Shown: positions 34,720 to 45,640 of the stretch, piece after piece | Layout of the letters: every line of letters begins with the position of its first letter | Numbering within the stretch: position 1 is the stretch's first letter | Source: Chlorocebus sabaeus | Lineage: Eukaryota > Chordata > Mammalia > Primates > Cercopithecidae | Assembly (NCBI RefSeq): GCF_047675955.1 | Contig: NC_132912.1 | Span: forward strand, 14,792,500-14,856,499 | Length of the DNA: 64,000 nucleotides | Reading direction: 5' to 3' | The notes under the pieces: generated by a model | Databases searched by the model: none | The model's input: only the letters and a program-made list of their open reading frames with translations | What the model was told of the DNA's origin: nothing | Translations under genes and position numbers: made by a program

Positions 34720-35384
34720 TTTTCAAAGGAAAACAGTATATCAAAGGGATATCTGCACTCCCATATTTATTTGAGCACTATTCACAAAAATCAACCAGAG
34801 CATCCATCACCAGATAAATGGATACATAAAGAAAATACAGTAAATATACACAATGGAATACTACTGGCCACAAAAAAAGAATGAAACTCTGTCATTTGCA
34901 GCAACATGGATGAAACTGGAAGTCATTAAATGAAATAAACCAGGCCTGGAAATATAAATATCTGTTTGCCTTTCTCATGTGTTTTTATTCTTGTTGCATG
35001 TTCTTACTCATATGTGCGAACTAAAAACGTTGATCTCATGGAAATAGAGAGTAGAATGATAATTAACAGAGTGAGGGAAGGGTGTGGTGTGTGGAATGAA
35101 GAGAAGTTGGTTAATGGTTACAAACATACAGCTAGACAGAAGCAATACATTCTAATGTTCATAGCAGAGCAGGGTGACTACAGTTAACAACAATGTGTTG
35201 CATATTTCATAGTTGCTAGAAGAGAGAACTTGAAATGTTCCCAATACATAGAAATCACAAATACTTGCATGATGGATATCCTAAATGCCTTGACTTGATC
35301 ATTACACATTCTATGCATGTAACAAAATATCACGAGTACCCCATAAATATGTAAAATATTATGTATCAATAAAAATGTTTTTAA
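34720..35384 (+). mobile_element. L1 3' end, 5'-truncated
   Basis: Begins in the last part of ORF2 (AGTATATCAAAGGGATATCTG, AATGGAATACTACTGG), continues through the 3'UTR and ends TCAATAAAAATGTTTTTAAA. AAAGAAATGTC flanks both ends (34708 and 35385). Confidence 0.9.
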
Positions 35385-35396
35385 AAAGAAATGTCT

Positions 35397-36559
35397 TTCT
35401 TAATTCATAAAAACTGGTTTCATTAAATTGCCATAAGTATCAACTTAGAAGTGAATTGATTTCACCTGTGTTGGGAACACTTGCTTTTCCAGAGATCAAG
35501 AATCATCTCCAAATTTTCATCATCAGAGACCATTTCCAAAAATGTGTCCTACTTTTAAAACCCATGGAGTAGTATTGGCATAAGCAATTTGGGTAAATAA
35601 GGCCTCAGTTCAATGATCTCAAATGTATGTGTTATAAGAAATTTTAATGAAAATTGCCTCCAAAATTACATATTTGAAGGGGATATGAATTAATAGTAGT
35701 ATACCAAAGAATGTGTAAATAACAGAAAAGCCCCATCACACAGCAAATAAATGCAGTAAGTCATTTCTTGTTTCACAAGGCCCGACAGAACAGTGTGTAA
35801 TGAACCACGAGGAGTTATTTTATAATACAGCCACAGGGGAAGTCTCTTGAGAGGCCGAAATAATCCAAATAAAGTCATTTTCAAGATGAAAAGACTCTTC
35901 CCTTTGAGCCAATAAGACTGTTTACTTTTTTATTGCTCTGAATTCCAGAACTGTGAAATAACATAGCCCTTTAGCTCTTCTCCAAACATATTTATTACTC
36001 CATCTTAAATAGCCCCTCCCTAAGGTTTCCCTTTGACTAGTGAGAGTTGCAAAGTCCCGCAACAATCTGCAGAGGGAAGGATGTTGGAAATGCTTTTGGT
36101 TGGAGAGCTCTCTGCACAGAATAAACAAGCATCTGTCCTCAATAGTATAAACTATGTTCTATTTAGAGAAAAGAAGCTGAGCTCCTTCAATTCTTGTGTC
36201 TCTTTTCTTCAGCGCAAGTCTGCAATTTGCTGAATGCGTTCGTAGTGGCTTTTTCCCAGCAAAGCTAGAATAAAATGACAACAGTCCAACTGTAGTAGAC
36301 ATCTGTTGATTTTGCTGCCTGGTACTCACTCACTCACTACCTAGTAAGTGCATCCCGATTTCCTCCTTAAAGCCATCTCATCCCATCTCATCCCACTCTT
36401 AAGGAACTGTGGTTTTCTGTGCTCCATGAAACCGACTCCTTCCCCACCACCCAACTCCAGGGGTGGAACATGTGACCCAGGCCTGTGCCCATCAGTCTGT
36501 TGCATTTCCCTCTGATTGGTAGAGTGGTCATGTTCCAGGATTGTTCCTTAGTTCAACTA
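35397..36559. other. Unique sequence, no gene supported
   Basis: No clear repeat until near 36440, where GGGGTGGAACATGTGACCC hints at an old repeat. Short frames lack domains. Confidence 0.45.
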
Positions 36560-37150
36560 AAGACAGAGTTCTTTGTCCCATGACCATGAAAATTAAGGCT
36601 TGCAGACAATTTGAAAAAGCTCGCCAACAATTTGAATGGTGAGTAAGACAGGGTTTTATTGGGTGGAAAGGAAGAAAAGGGGGAAACAGGGACTTTTGCT
36701 ATGTCAGTCTGGCTACAACCCTTCCTGATGGAATCCCAGGTTACACACAGGAAGAGGAGGGGCCAGGCTCCTCCCTGATGCAAATGGCAGGAAATTCCCG
36801 AGGCTCCACCCCAAGTGGGCAGGCTGGTTGGAGGTTTTCTGGGGACCCCCTCTCATCTCGCTGTCTGAATGTGACCCACTCAGGGTTAATGAGACCTAAT
36901 GAGATTTTTCTCTGGACTTCTGGGAAAATGACTCCTGTTCTCACCCACTGGCCCTGAAACCAGAGACAGGGGTTGTAGCTGCTACTGTAGCCACCACCTC
37001 GTTATCACTTGCAGGTGAAACTGAAGCCCACCCAAAGGAAGGCGGAGCCCAGAGATGCTCCAATGCTTTCTTCAGTTGATATCAACTAAGCCCCAAATTC
37101 AGCCACGCCTGAAGCGAGATTAACCCTGGACTTTTCTGCAAAATCCAGCT
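36560..37150 (-). mobile_element. ERV1-class LTR, minus strand
   Basis: On the minus strand CCACCCAATAAAACCCTGTC supplies a polyadenylation signal, followed by a U5-like CAAATTGT..GGGACAAAGAACTC end. The upstream U3-like part contains CCTGGGATTCCATCAGGAAG. The exact family was not assigned. Confidence 0.6.
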
Positions 37151-37167
37151 AATACACTCCCTTTTAT

Positions 37168-37213
37168 TTAAAACAAACAAACAAACAAACAAAAAATAAA
37201 CAAAAAAAAAAAC
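37168..37213. repeat. (AAAC)n simple repeat
   Basis: Five to six AAAC units followed by an A-rich run. Confidence 0.9.
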
Positions 37214-37371
37214 CTTTGTTTTTTAATCAAACTGATTCCTATCAGGTTTTCTGTCACTTCTAAAAGAGCGAGTCCTAACTGATACACCAGTGTAAGAACC
37301 CTAGCTCTGGGAAACCGGGAGTCAGGTGTGGTGATCATTAGTTCTGTACCTCCCCTGCCATCATGAGTTGT

Positions 37372-37688
37372 TGTTGTTGTTGTTTTCTGTTTTTTTTTTT
37401 TTTTTTTTTTTTTTTTGAGACAGAGTCTTGCTTTGTTGCCCAGCAATGGCATGATCTCGGCTCACTGCAGCCTCCACCTTCCAGGTTCAAGTGATTCTCC
37501 TGCCTCAGCCTCCTGAGTAGCTGGGATTACAGGCACCTGCCACCACGCCCAGCTAAGTTTTGTATTTTAGTGGAGACGGGGTTTCACCATGTTGGTCAGG
37601 CTGGTCTCAAACTCCTGACCTCAGATGATCCACCCGCCTAGGCCTCCCAAACTGCTGGGATTACAGGCATTAGCCACCATGCCCAGCC
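37372..37688 (-). mobile_element. Alu element, minus strand, with GTT repeat
   Basis: A GTT run and a 26-base T run precede GAGACAGAGTCTTGCTTTG. It ends GCCCAGCC. CATCATGAGTT is duplicated on both sides. Confidence 0.95.
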
Positions 37689-37787
37689 CCATCATGAGTT
37701 TTACATGCTAATCAAATCAAATGTGACCATGATGATGTACCAAGAAGGTACTATTAAAATTTGTCAAACAAATGGACTTTTTATTTA

Positions 37788-38124
37788 CAGTCATGTGTTG
37801 TCACTTAACAACATGAATATGTCCTGAGAAATTCATCACTAGGTGATTTCATCATTGTGAGAGCATCATCAATTGTCCTTACACAGACCTAGGTGGTATA
37901 GGCTACTCACACCTGGGACAAATGGATTAGCCTATTTTTCCTAGGCTGCAAACCTGTCCAACCCATTAATGTACCAACACTGTAAGCAACTGTAACACAA
38001 TGGTAAGTGTTTGTGTTTCTAAACATAGAAAAGTACAGTAAAAAGACAGTTTATAACGTGATGGGACCTCCATTCTATATGGGGTCTGTTGCTGACTGAA
38101 ACATTGTTTTATGGCTCATGACTG
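37788..38124 (+). mobile_element. Tigger-like DNA transposon, both ends intact
   Basis: Terminal inverted repeats CAGTCATG and CATGACTG, each flanked by TA, bound a 337-bp element without a transposase frame. It is a non-autonomous mariner/Tigger-type element. The exact family name is uncertain. Confidence 0.85.
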
Positions 38125-38129
38125 TATTT

Positions 38130-38480
38130 CCCTCGAAGACTAATCCCAAGATGCCTCATTGAAAGGGCATGTGAAACCACAGTAAGTTTACACTTAGGGA
38201 GTTCAAGGTAAGATTTTGGTAGAAATTAGTTTCTTTTCCTAAGATTCACCTGATTGAACATTCGTAGAAATAAAGAAAGAAGGAAGGAAAAAAAAAATTT
38301 AAAAACACAAACCAAATACCTTCACCAACATACATCAAGTCATTTTCTTTTGGCTTCATAGTTGGCAACACTGGGAGTTAACATTTCACTCTAGGGCAGC
38401 AAGTTAGAAGCAAAAAGGTAGTTTGTTGGAGATAGGAATAGAATTCCTGACCAAGAGTTAAAGAGATTTTGTTCCATTCT
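38130..38480. other. No gene recognised
   Basis: Unique sequence with an A-rich patch near 38270-38305. Confidence 0.5.
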
Positions 38481-38484
38481 TTTA

Positions 38485-39466
38485 AATTGACACATAATAA
38501 TTATACATATTTATGGGTACATGTGACATTTCAAAACAGGTATACAGGTGAAATGACCAAAGCAGGGTAATTAGCCTATCCGTCACCTCAAACATTTATC
38601 ATTTCTTTGTGTTGGGAAGATTCAATATCTGTTCTTCTATTTGAAAATAGACAATAAATTATTGTTCACTAGAATCACCCTGCGGTGCTACAGTGCTATA
38701 GAACACTAGAAACTATTCCTTCTATCTGGCTGTAATTTTGTACTCATCAACCAACCTCTCCCTATTCCTCCTTCTCCCTACCCTTCCCAGCCACTGTTCT
38801 ATTTCCACGATACCAGCTTTTTCAGCTCTCACATATGAGTCAGAACATGTGGTATTTGTCTTTCCGTGTCTGGCTTATTTCACTTAATATAATGTCCTCC
38901 AGGCTCATCTATGTTGCTGTGAATGACAGGATTTTATTCTTTTTTTAAATGTCTGAATAGTATTCTATTGTATAAGTGCCACATTTTCTTTATCCATTCA
39001 TCTGTTGATGGACGCTCAGGTTGATTCCATATCTTTGCTATTGTGAATAGTGCTGCAATAAACACGGGAGGGTAGACATCTCTTTGACATGCTGATCTCC
39101 TTCCCTTTGGATGCATACCCAGCAGTGGGATTGCTGGATCATATGGTCATTCTATTTTTAGTTTTTGGAGAAAACTTCATACTGTTTTTCATAACGGCTG
39201 TACTGTAGGAGTTCCCCTTTCTCTATATCCTTTCCGGCATTTGTTATTTTTTTATCTCCTTGATAATCGCCATTTGAACTGGGGTGAGATGATATCTCTT
39301 TTGGTTTTGATTTGCATTTCCCTGATGATTAGTGATGTTGAGCATTTTTTTGTATACTTGGCTATTTGTACGTCTTCTTTTGAGAAATGTCTATTCCAAT
39401 CTTTTGCCCGTTTTTTAATCAGATTGTTTGTTTTTGTTTTTGTTTTGTTTGTTGTTGAGTTGTTTG
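38485..39466 (-). mobile_element. L1 3' portion, minus strand (inverted-L1 part 1)
   Basis: From the 3'UTR (TATGGGTACATGTGACATTT) into ORF2 (minus-strand residues EWIKKMWHLYN; HFSKEDVQIAKYTKKCS). It ends at GAGTTGTTTG, the complement of the ORF2 phrase CAAACAACTC. Confidence 0.93.
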
Positions 39467-39832
39467 TGTTCCAAGTGTCTCTAGAAAAAGAGGGCATCCA
39501 CATGCAGAAGAATAAAAGTAGACCCCTGTCTCTCACCAGATAAAAAAATCAACTCAAAATGCATCAAAGACTTAAACGTAAGAAGCTATGAAACTAGCAG
39601 AAGAAAACATATGGAAAACACTTCAGCACATTGGTCTAGGCAAAGGTTTTATGGATAATACCTCAAAAACAGTCAACAAAAGCAAAAATAGGCAAATGAG
39701 ATTATATCAGACTCCAAAGCTCCTTCACAGCAAAGGAAACAATCAACAGAATGAAGCTACAACCTGCAGTTTGGGAGAAAATATTTGCGAACTATTCATC
39801 TGACAAGGGATTAACATCCAGAATATACAGGG
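39467..39832 (+). mobile_element. L1 5' portion, plus strand (inverted-L1 part 2)
   Basis: Plus-strand ORF2 text (CATCCACATGCAGAAGAATA, ACAGCAAAGGAAACAATCAA, TGACAAGGGATTAACATCCA) that in an intact L1 lies immediately upstream of the text where part 1 ends. Confidence 0.93.
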
Positions 39833-40177
39833 GCTGTGTTTTTTAAACCCCTTCTCAGCACTGCTCCCTGGGGATGGAGTCCTTCAAATTGCTTATGCAC
39901 CCTTTATAATGTAAAACCACCACTTTTTTTTCCCTCTGCAGTCTAGAGACACATGTGTTTGCCAGTCCTATCCTCTCCCTGCACTAGGAGATTTAAGACG
40001 CAGTTCCTTAGGTGGATGTTATAAGGGCTGGAGCACTTAGCATGAGTACAAACTCCTCCCAGACTGATGACGGGTTAATAATTGTCTCGTTAACTCCCCA
40101 AGCAAGTTAATTAGAAGCCAGGCCACCAGGTAGCAGCTGCAGGTATGTTTTGGAAACTCCTTCCAAGTGGAAACAGA
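39833..40177. other. No gene; unassigned
   Basis: AAACCCCTTCTCAGCACTG here is echoed at 40456-40476 (AAGCCCCTTCTCTGCACTG), suggesting an unidentified element around the Alu. Confidence 0.4.
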
Positions 40178-40442
40178 GTTGTTCGTTTTGTTTTGTTGAG
40201 ACAAGGTCTCTCTCTCGCTCTGTTGCCCAGGATGGAGTGCAGTGGTACAATCTTTACCCACTGCAGCTTCGACTTCCCGGGCTCAAGTGATCCTCCCACC
40301 TCAGCCTCCTGAGAAGCTGGGGCTACAGGCATGCACCACCACAGCTGGCTAATTTTTATCATTGTTTTTTGTAGAGACAGGGTTTTGCCATGTCGTACTC
40401 CCAAAGTGCTGGGATGACAGGCATGAGCCATTGTGCTTGGCC
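40178..40442 (-). mobile_element. AluJ-like element with internal deletion, minus strand
   Basis: GAGACAAGGTCTCTCTCTCG to TGTGCTTGGCC. The left-arm centre is missing at GCCATGTCG/TACTCCCAAAG near 40397. Confidence 0.92.
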
Positions 40443-41166
40443 ACACGTGTTTTTAAGCCCCTTCTCTGCACTGATTTAAGCCACTTCTCTGCGCTTTATA
40501 CAATCACAGTTGTATAAAGTCTCTGAAAATACTTGCATGCCCATATTAAACTGCTAGATTTTTTTCCTACACATGTGTATCTAATCCCCTCTCTTCCTGT
40601 GGTCGGTACATTAAGTGTTAAACCGTGGGGAAACAGGATTGGGGCTTTTCATGCGGGGCTCAGACCATCCTCTCCACAGGAAGAAGCTGGGTGACGGGAA
40701 CTCCTTTCCCAATTTTATGGCACAGTGGTCAGTGTGTGTACTGTGCCCAAGTGTGCCCCAGTTTTCCTGTCTATCTGATATCAACGTTTTCTCAGTTGTC
40801 TGGTGGGTAGGTGTCTCTCAACTGGCCTCCGACTTCCTGAGGAAATGGACCTGCGGGTAGATGCTTATTTGGTGCATCTATACATGGAGGGAGGTCAGTA
40901 GCTTTCTGTCCCATTATACTCCTGATGTCACCCAAGGCCTGGTTCCATTTGTCTCCACCTGTCTCAACAAACCTATGACTGATTAATGGCCTCAACTTCC
41001 TTCATTTGGAAAATGGGTCCCAAATGAAACCCAACCCTTTCCAAGACAATTGCATTTTAATTTTAAATAAATGTTTCCCTATCATGAAACATCGAAAGCA
41101 TTTTCAGAGTCTTTCTGTTAGGAGCCATATAACAAAGAAAACATCTTTCAGTGTTTTCTTTCTTTT
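40443..41166. other. Unassigned sequence, no gene
   Basis: A local near-repeat (AAGCCCCTTCTCTGCACTG, then AAGCCACTTCTCTGCGCTT) lies at 40456-40498. Frames at 40615-40860 have no domain. Confidence 0.45.
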
Positions 41167-41182
41167 TATTTTTTCTCATTTC

Positions 41183-41311
41183 TTTTTTTTTTTTTTTTTT
41201 TTTGAGACGGAGTCTCGCTCTGTCACCCAGGCTGGAGTGCAGTGGCCGGATCTCAGCTCACTGCAAGCTCCGCCTCCCGGGTTCACGCCATTCTCCGGCC
41301 TCAGCCTCCCG
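41183..41311 (-). mobile_element. 5'-truncated AluY (right arm only)
   Basis: Only the right monomer, with a T run at the tail. A perfect 16-bp target duplication, TATTTTTTCTCATTTC, lies at 41167-41182 and 41312-41327. The CCGG in AGTGGCCGGATCTC is an unusual variant of the common CGCG. Confidence 0.96.
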
Positions 41312-41479
41312 TATTTTTTCTCATTTCAAATAATTCTGGATAAGAGTCTCAGGGGTAGGATTCTGTTTCAAAGGACATGGGTGTCTTTGAGGCTCTTGAT
41401 GTAGATTCAAAATTGCCCCCAAAAATGTTTCAGCAAGTTAATGTGTTAAAGTGTAGCCATCCCATTACAGCTTCTCCAC

Positions 41480-41787
41480 AGCCCGGTGCAGTGAACCACG
41501 CCTGAAATCCCAGCACCTTGGGAGGCCAAGACGAGAGGATCGCTGGAGCCCAGGAGTTCAAGACCAGCCTAGGCAACAGAGTGAAAGTCTGTCTCTGCAA
41601 ATAATAGAAAAATTAGCCAGATGTGGTGGTGCACACCTGTAGTCCCAGCTACTTGGGAGGCTGAAGTGGGAGGATCACTTGAGCCTGGGGAGGTCAAGGC
41701 TTCAATGAGCCAAGATCATGCCACTGAACTCCAGTCTGGGTGACAGAGCAAGACTCTGTCTCAGAAACAAAAACAAAAACAAAAACA
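41480..41787 (+). mobile_element. AluJ-like element
   Basis: An old Alu starting AGCCCGGTGCAGTG and ending in (AAAAAC)n. Immediately followed by a second Alu in the same orientation. Confidence 0.93.
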
Positions 41788-42066
41788 CTTCGGGAGGCCG
41801 AGGCAGGTGGATCACGAGGTCAGGAGGTCGAGACCATCCTGGTTAACACGGTGAAACCCCGTCTCTACTAAAAATATAAAAAATTAGTGGGGCATCGTGG
41901 CGGGCGCCTGTAATCCCAGCTGCTGGGGAGACTGAGGCAGGAGAATGGCAGGAACCTGGGAGGCGGAGCTGGCAGTGAGCCGAGATCATGCCACTGCACT
42001 CTAGCCTGGGCGACGGAGCGAGACTCCATCTCCAAAACAAAACAAAACAAAACAAAAATAAAAAAA
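41788..42066 (+). mobile_element. AluY-like element, 5'-truncated, in the tail of an AluJ
   Basis: Starts at CACTTCGGGAGGCC, lacking about 35 nt of the left end. It has AluY-type CGAGACCATCCTGGTTAACA and an (AAAAC)n tail. Confidence 0.93.
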
Positions 42067-42684
42067 CGTATCTAGCAGCAGTATCTAATTCCACATTTTG
42101 ATGGAAATGAAGAGTCTCTTATTGGAGGTAATTATAGAACCCAATATCCAACACCCACCATATTCTAGTACCAACAGTCTTCCATACCACGTTGTATTGC
42201 TGCTAATAAAAATGTGTTTAATTTTCCATGGAATCTCTTATATAAGCCATGGGTAGCCCACTAAATTACATATTCTTCCAGAGCAAAAACTACTTTCCTT
42301 TTCAACCTTCATTCAGAGTCTACACTCTCTCTTAACAGGTGTTTATTAAACAATTGTTAAATGAATTCACTTGTTTACCCACTTTATATCTTCGTTTCAT
42401 GCTCAACCTAGTAACACATCCTACAATAAAAATTCAAGCATTGTTGCTTCTAGTAACACAGATAAGTCAGAAATGCCTCCAAGAAAGCTTTCTGAAGCAG
42501 TCCCACCTCCATCTCAAGCTCTACCCCATTCTATCTTTAGAGTATTATATTAGCTGAAATGACTTGAGTGCTTGCAGAGTGTCAGAGAGACCACACTGTA
42601 TATGTGCACTTAATCCTTAACCACCCTCTGTGCAGGGAATCTTATTAATTCTTGGAGGAGTTGAGTAATTCACCCTATAGTGGA
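42067..42684. other. Unassigned sequence, no gene
   Basis: A weak L2-like 3' phrase (GGTGTTTATTAAACAATTG) lies near 42340. Otherwise nothing recognised. Confidence 0.45.
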
Positions 42685-43100
42685 TGCTGTGATGTGGCAC
42701 CTGAAAAAGTTGTTCCCTGTAATATTTATTCTCAAAGCTGCAAGAAACGCTGTTGACAGATAGCTCTCAGCTGTCAGCCTCCCGGGTGATTGCTGCAGGG
42801 TAGCCAGCATCCACTGACCTGGTTGACATGAAAGCAGAGAGGCCTGGCCCCCTCTCTCCAATTCAGGACAACTCTTAACAGCTCTCCTTTCTCCGGAGCT
42901 CTCTGTGAGGTTGGCTGAAGCCTTCATCAAGACTTTATTGTAGCCTAATGCCTCCCTCTGCCCAATCCTGCCCCTTTCCCTTCTCTTTCCATCCACAAGG
43001 GTTGATCCCAGGAGCATTCCCTAATCAACAACATACCTGCTACTCTCCATTTCCCAGTGGGCTTTCCAGGAACTCATCAACACAGCCAAAGTCATATTTC
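42685..43100 (+). mobile_element. Unnamed LTR-like family, copy 1
   Basis: Shares about 140 bp with 46336-46475, beginning GTGAGGTTGGCTGAAGCC and containing TCTGCCCAATCCTGCCCC and TTGATC.CAGGAGCATTCCC. The start (GATGCTGTGATGTGGCACC) looks like an ERVL-type LTR edge. Family not assigned. Confidence 0.55.
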
Positions 43101-43104
43101 TCAA

Positions 43105-43185
43105 AAACGACAAAAAGGAGATTCAAACCCAGGTCTACCCAGCTCTCAAACCCGTGATATAAACCACTACACTAAACTCTCTCCC
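43105..43185 (-). mobile_element. MIR fragment, inverted
   Basis: AGATTCAAACCCAGGTCTACC then GATATAAACCACTACACTAA is the inverted 5' end of MIR. Confidence 0.65.
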
Positions 43186-43194
43186 TAATCCCAA

Positions 43195-43445
43195 TGCCTT
43201 TCTCTTGTTAAAGCTACAGATACCTGAACCCCACACCCAGAGATTCTGATATGGTTAGTATGGGGTGGTCAGTGACTAACCATCTTAACTTGCTCAGGAC
43301 TGTGGGGTTCCCCAGGAGGCAGGACTTTCAGAGCTAAAACCAGGAAAGTCTTGGGAAAATGGGGGCAAGTTGGTCACCCTAATTGGGGTGTGTCCCTGGT
43401 ATCTGTAATTTCAACAAGCTCTTTGGATGTTTCCGGTGCATTCTA
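43195..43445. mobile_element. MER5-like hAT element with a nested palindromic insert
   Basis: Outer wording (CACACCCAGAGATTCTGAT, GGGGTGTGTCCCTGGTATCTG, CAACAAGCTC) resembles MER5 elements. About 43262-43380 is an insert with inverted ends (GTGACTAACC.. and ..AAGTTGGTCACCCT). Names are tentative. Confidence 0.5.
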
Positions 43446-43534
43446 AAGCTTTAAACAAGTTGTGTACTGATAAAAAGAAGTCCTAATGATGGGCAAGTGT
43501 TGTTAAATGACCATCATCAAACTCTATTCTGTGT

Positions 43535-43705
43535 TAGGCACTGTGTTTACAGGACAATCTGTTTACTAGATATTATCATCCCCATTTTACAGATGAGGAA
43601 AGTGAGGTCAGAGAAATCGTGGAACTTGCCCAAGGCCACACAAGCGAGTACCTGGTGGAACCTGAGGACAAGCCTAGGTGGTCTGGAGTCTGTGCTGACA
43701 AACCC
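43535..43705 (-). mobile_element. MIR SINE, inverted
   Basis: CATTTTACAGATGAGGAAAG, AACTTGCCCAAGGCCACAC and GGTCTGGAGTCTGTGCT follow inverted MIR order. Confidence 0.8.
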
Positions 43706-43734
43706 TACCCCATGCTGAATTCAAAATGACTTAC

Positions 43735-43840
43735 TCTCTCTAAATTTCCTCCCCTGGAGTGGAGAGAATAATATCTCTGCCCATGGGTGGTTGTTGTTAG
43801 GGTAAAATAAGGTAACATACATAAAGCACCTCCTTTGCAC
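43735..43840 (+). mobile_element. MIR fragment, sense
   Basis: TAAATTTCCTCCCCTGGAG, GGGTAAAATAAGGTAACAT and CATAAAGCACCTCC correspond to the MIR 3' half. Confidence 0.6.
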
Positions 43841-44019
43841 CTCCCAGAGTGAATACGTATGATGTTCCCTTCCTTTCTTCCTCGGTAGGATAGCAGGTGT
43901 GTGTTTTCTGTCCATTGGACACTAAGAAGAGGATTAGAGCTGTTTCCTGATCGTATACAGAACTGACAGCAAAACTGACCCAAGGCAAAACTCACTTTAA
44001 GTCACTACACATTGACCGA

Positions 44020-44110
44020 GAAACTTACATGTTCATGGCATTCTGCTAGGAAATGTGGGGGACGCTGCAGTGAATAAACCTAATCCTGGACCTCCAGGAA
44101 CTCATCAACA
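44020..44110 (-). mobile_element. L2 3' fragment, inverted
   Basis: TTCTGCTAGGAAATGTGGGG, GACGCTGCAGTGAATAAACC and CTCCAGGAACTCATC match inverted L2. Confidence 0.55.
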
Positions 44111-44604
44111 AAGAGAAGAGATGGATTACATGGATCTCAGTCTTCCTGGGAAAAGAAAAATCCTAATGCTAACAAATAGCTTCCTCTCCTCTCCTCTCTC
44201 TGTTTGCCTCCCTTTTCTTCTCCTGTCTTCCTCATGAAGTGGGCAGAACATGCAGGATAAATAGGAAAAAGAACTTCAACATGAGAACCTGAGAGAAAGA
44301 GAGTTTGACTAGCATGTTGGAAAGAGAGAAGGTGATAGAAATAACATCAGCTCTTCTGTGTCCTCAGCCTTCATTTTCTGGGTGAGTCCCTGGTGAACAC
44401 AAGCATCTCCAGGCCTCAGTACACAGAACAGCTTAGGTGGCGGACACATCCAGTCAATTCTAAAACATGCTGAGTGATTCTCATTTTAAGAAATTAACAC
44501 AGCAGATACAACTATTGTGAAAAGTGCCAAGAACTCCAGAGTAAGTGAGAAGAGAGAGAAGCAAGGCCTGCTGGCATCCCACAGGGGTGCTGGAAAGGAT
44601 GTGG
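44111..44604. other. No gene; CT-rich patch
   Basis: A CTCCTCTCCTC low-complexity patch lies near 44180-44235. Nothing else recognised. Confidence 0.5.
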
Positions 44605-45065
44605 GCCTTGGAGTTAGAGTTCCATGCAGGAACTGTGTGAGCCTCAGTTTCCTCATCAAAAAGTCAAGGTAATTTATTTTCCTTTTTTTTTTTTTTGGAG
44701 ACAGGGTCTCACTGTATTGCCCAGGCTGGAATGCAGTGATGTGGTCATAGCTCATTGCAGCCTTGACCTGCTGGGCTCAAGCGATCCTCCTACCCCAGAC
44801 CCCCTAGTATATGGGACTACAAGCACACACCACCAAGCCTGGTTAATATTTTTATTTTTTTGTAGAAACAGGGTCTCACTATGTTGTCCAGGCTGGGCTT
44901 GAACTCCTGGCCTCAAGCAATCATTTTGCCTTGACCTCCCAAAGTGCTGGGATTACAAGCATGAGCCACTGGACCAGGCAAAAAAAAGTTGAGGTAATAC
45001 TTAATGTCCTTGCAGGATTTCTGTGAAGATGAAATGAGGTGATGGATGTAAAACTACTTCCCTAG
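44605..45065 (+). mobile_element. MIR SINE, split by an Alu
   Basis: GCCTCAGTTTCCTCATCAAA before the Alu and GTAATACTTAATGTCCTTG, GATGAAATGAGGTGATGG after it are collinear MIR segments. Confidence 0.75.
44674..44979 (-). mobile_element. AluJ-like element, minus strand, inside a MIR
   Basis: A T run, then GGAGACAGGGTCTCACTG, ending GGACCAGGC. AAAGTCAAGGTAAT before and AAAGTTGAGGTAAT after are the diverged target duplication. Confidence 0.94.
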
Positions 45066-45189
45066 TCACTGTCATTGTGAGATTGCGGGACTATCATCTG
45101 CCCGACCCCCCTTCTGGTAAAAGTTGCTACCCCTTTGACATAAGGATGAACCTAGGCAAGATGACAAAACCTAATTCAAGCTAGGGTGT

Positions 45190-45640
45190 TGTGATGGTTA
45201 CTACTGAGTGTCAACTTGAAGGGGCTGACGGATGTAAAGCATTGTCCCGGGGTGTGTCTCTGAGGGTGTTGCCAAAGGAGATTAACGTTTGAGTCAGTGG
45301 ACTGGGAGAGGCAGACCCACCCTCAATCTGGTGGGCACCATCTAATCAGCTGCCAGCAAGGCCAGAATAAAAGCAGGCAGAGGAACGAGGAAAGATTAGA
45401 CCGGTTTAGTCTTCCGGCCTCCATCTTTCTCCCGTGCTGGAGGCTTCCTGCCCTCGAACATTAGACTCCAAGTTCTTCAGCTTTGGGACCCTGACTGGCT
45501 TCCTTGCTCCTCAGCCTGCAGACGGCCTGTTGTGGGACCTCACCTTGTGATCGTGTGAGTCAATTCTCCTTAATAAACTCTGCTTTATATGTTCAGCAAT
45601 CCTACTAGTTCTGTCCCTCTAGCAAACCCTGACTAATACA
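45190..45640 (+). mobile_element. MLT2A-type ERVL LTR (copy 2, internally deleted)
   Basis: TGTGATGGTTACTACTGAGT to CCCTGACTAATACA. About 100 bp present in copies 1 and 3 (the CACCAGTG..TTTGCCAGGGG part) are missing after TTCTTCAGCTTTGGGACC near 45490. Confidence 0.88.
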
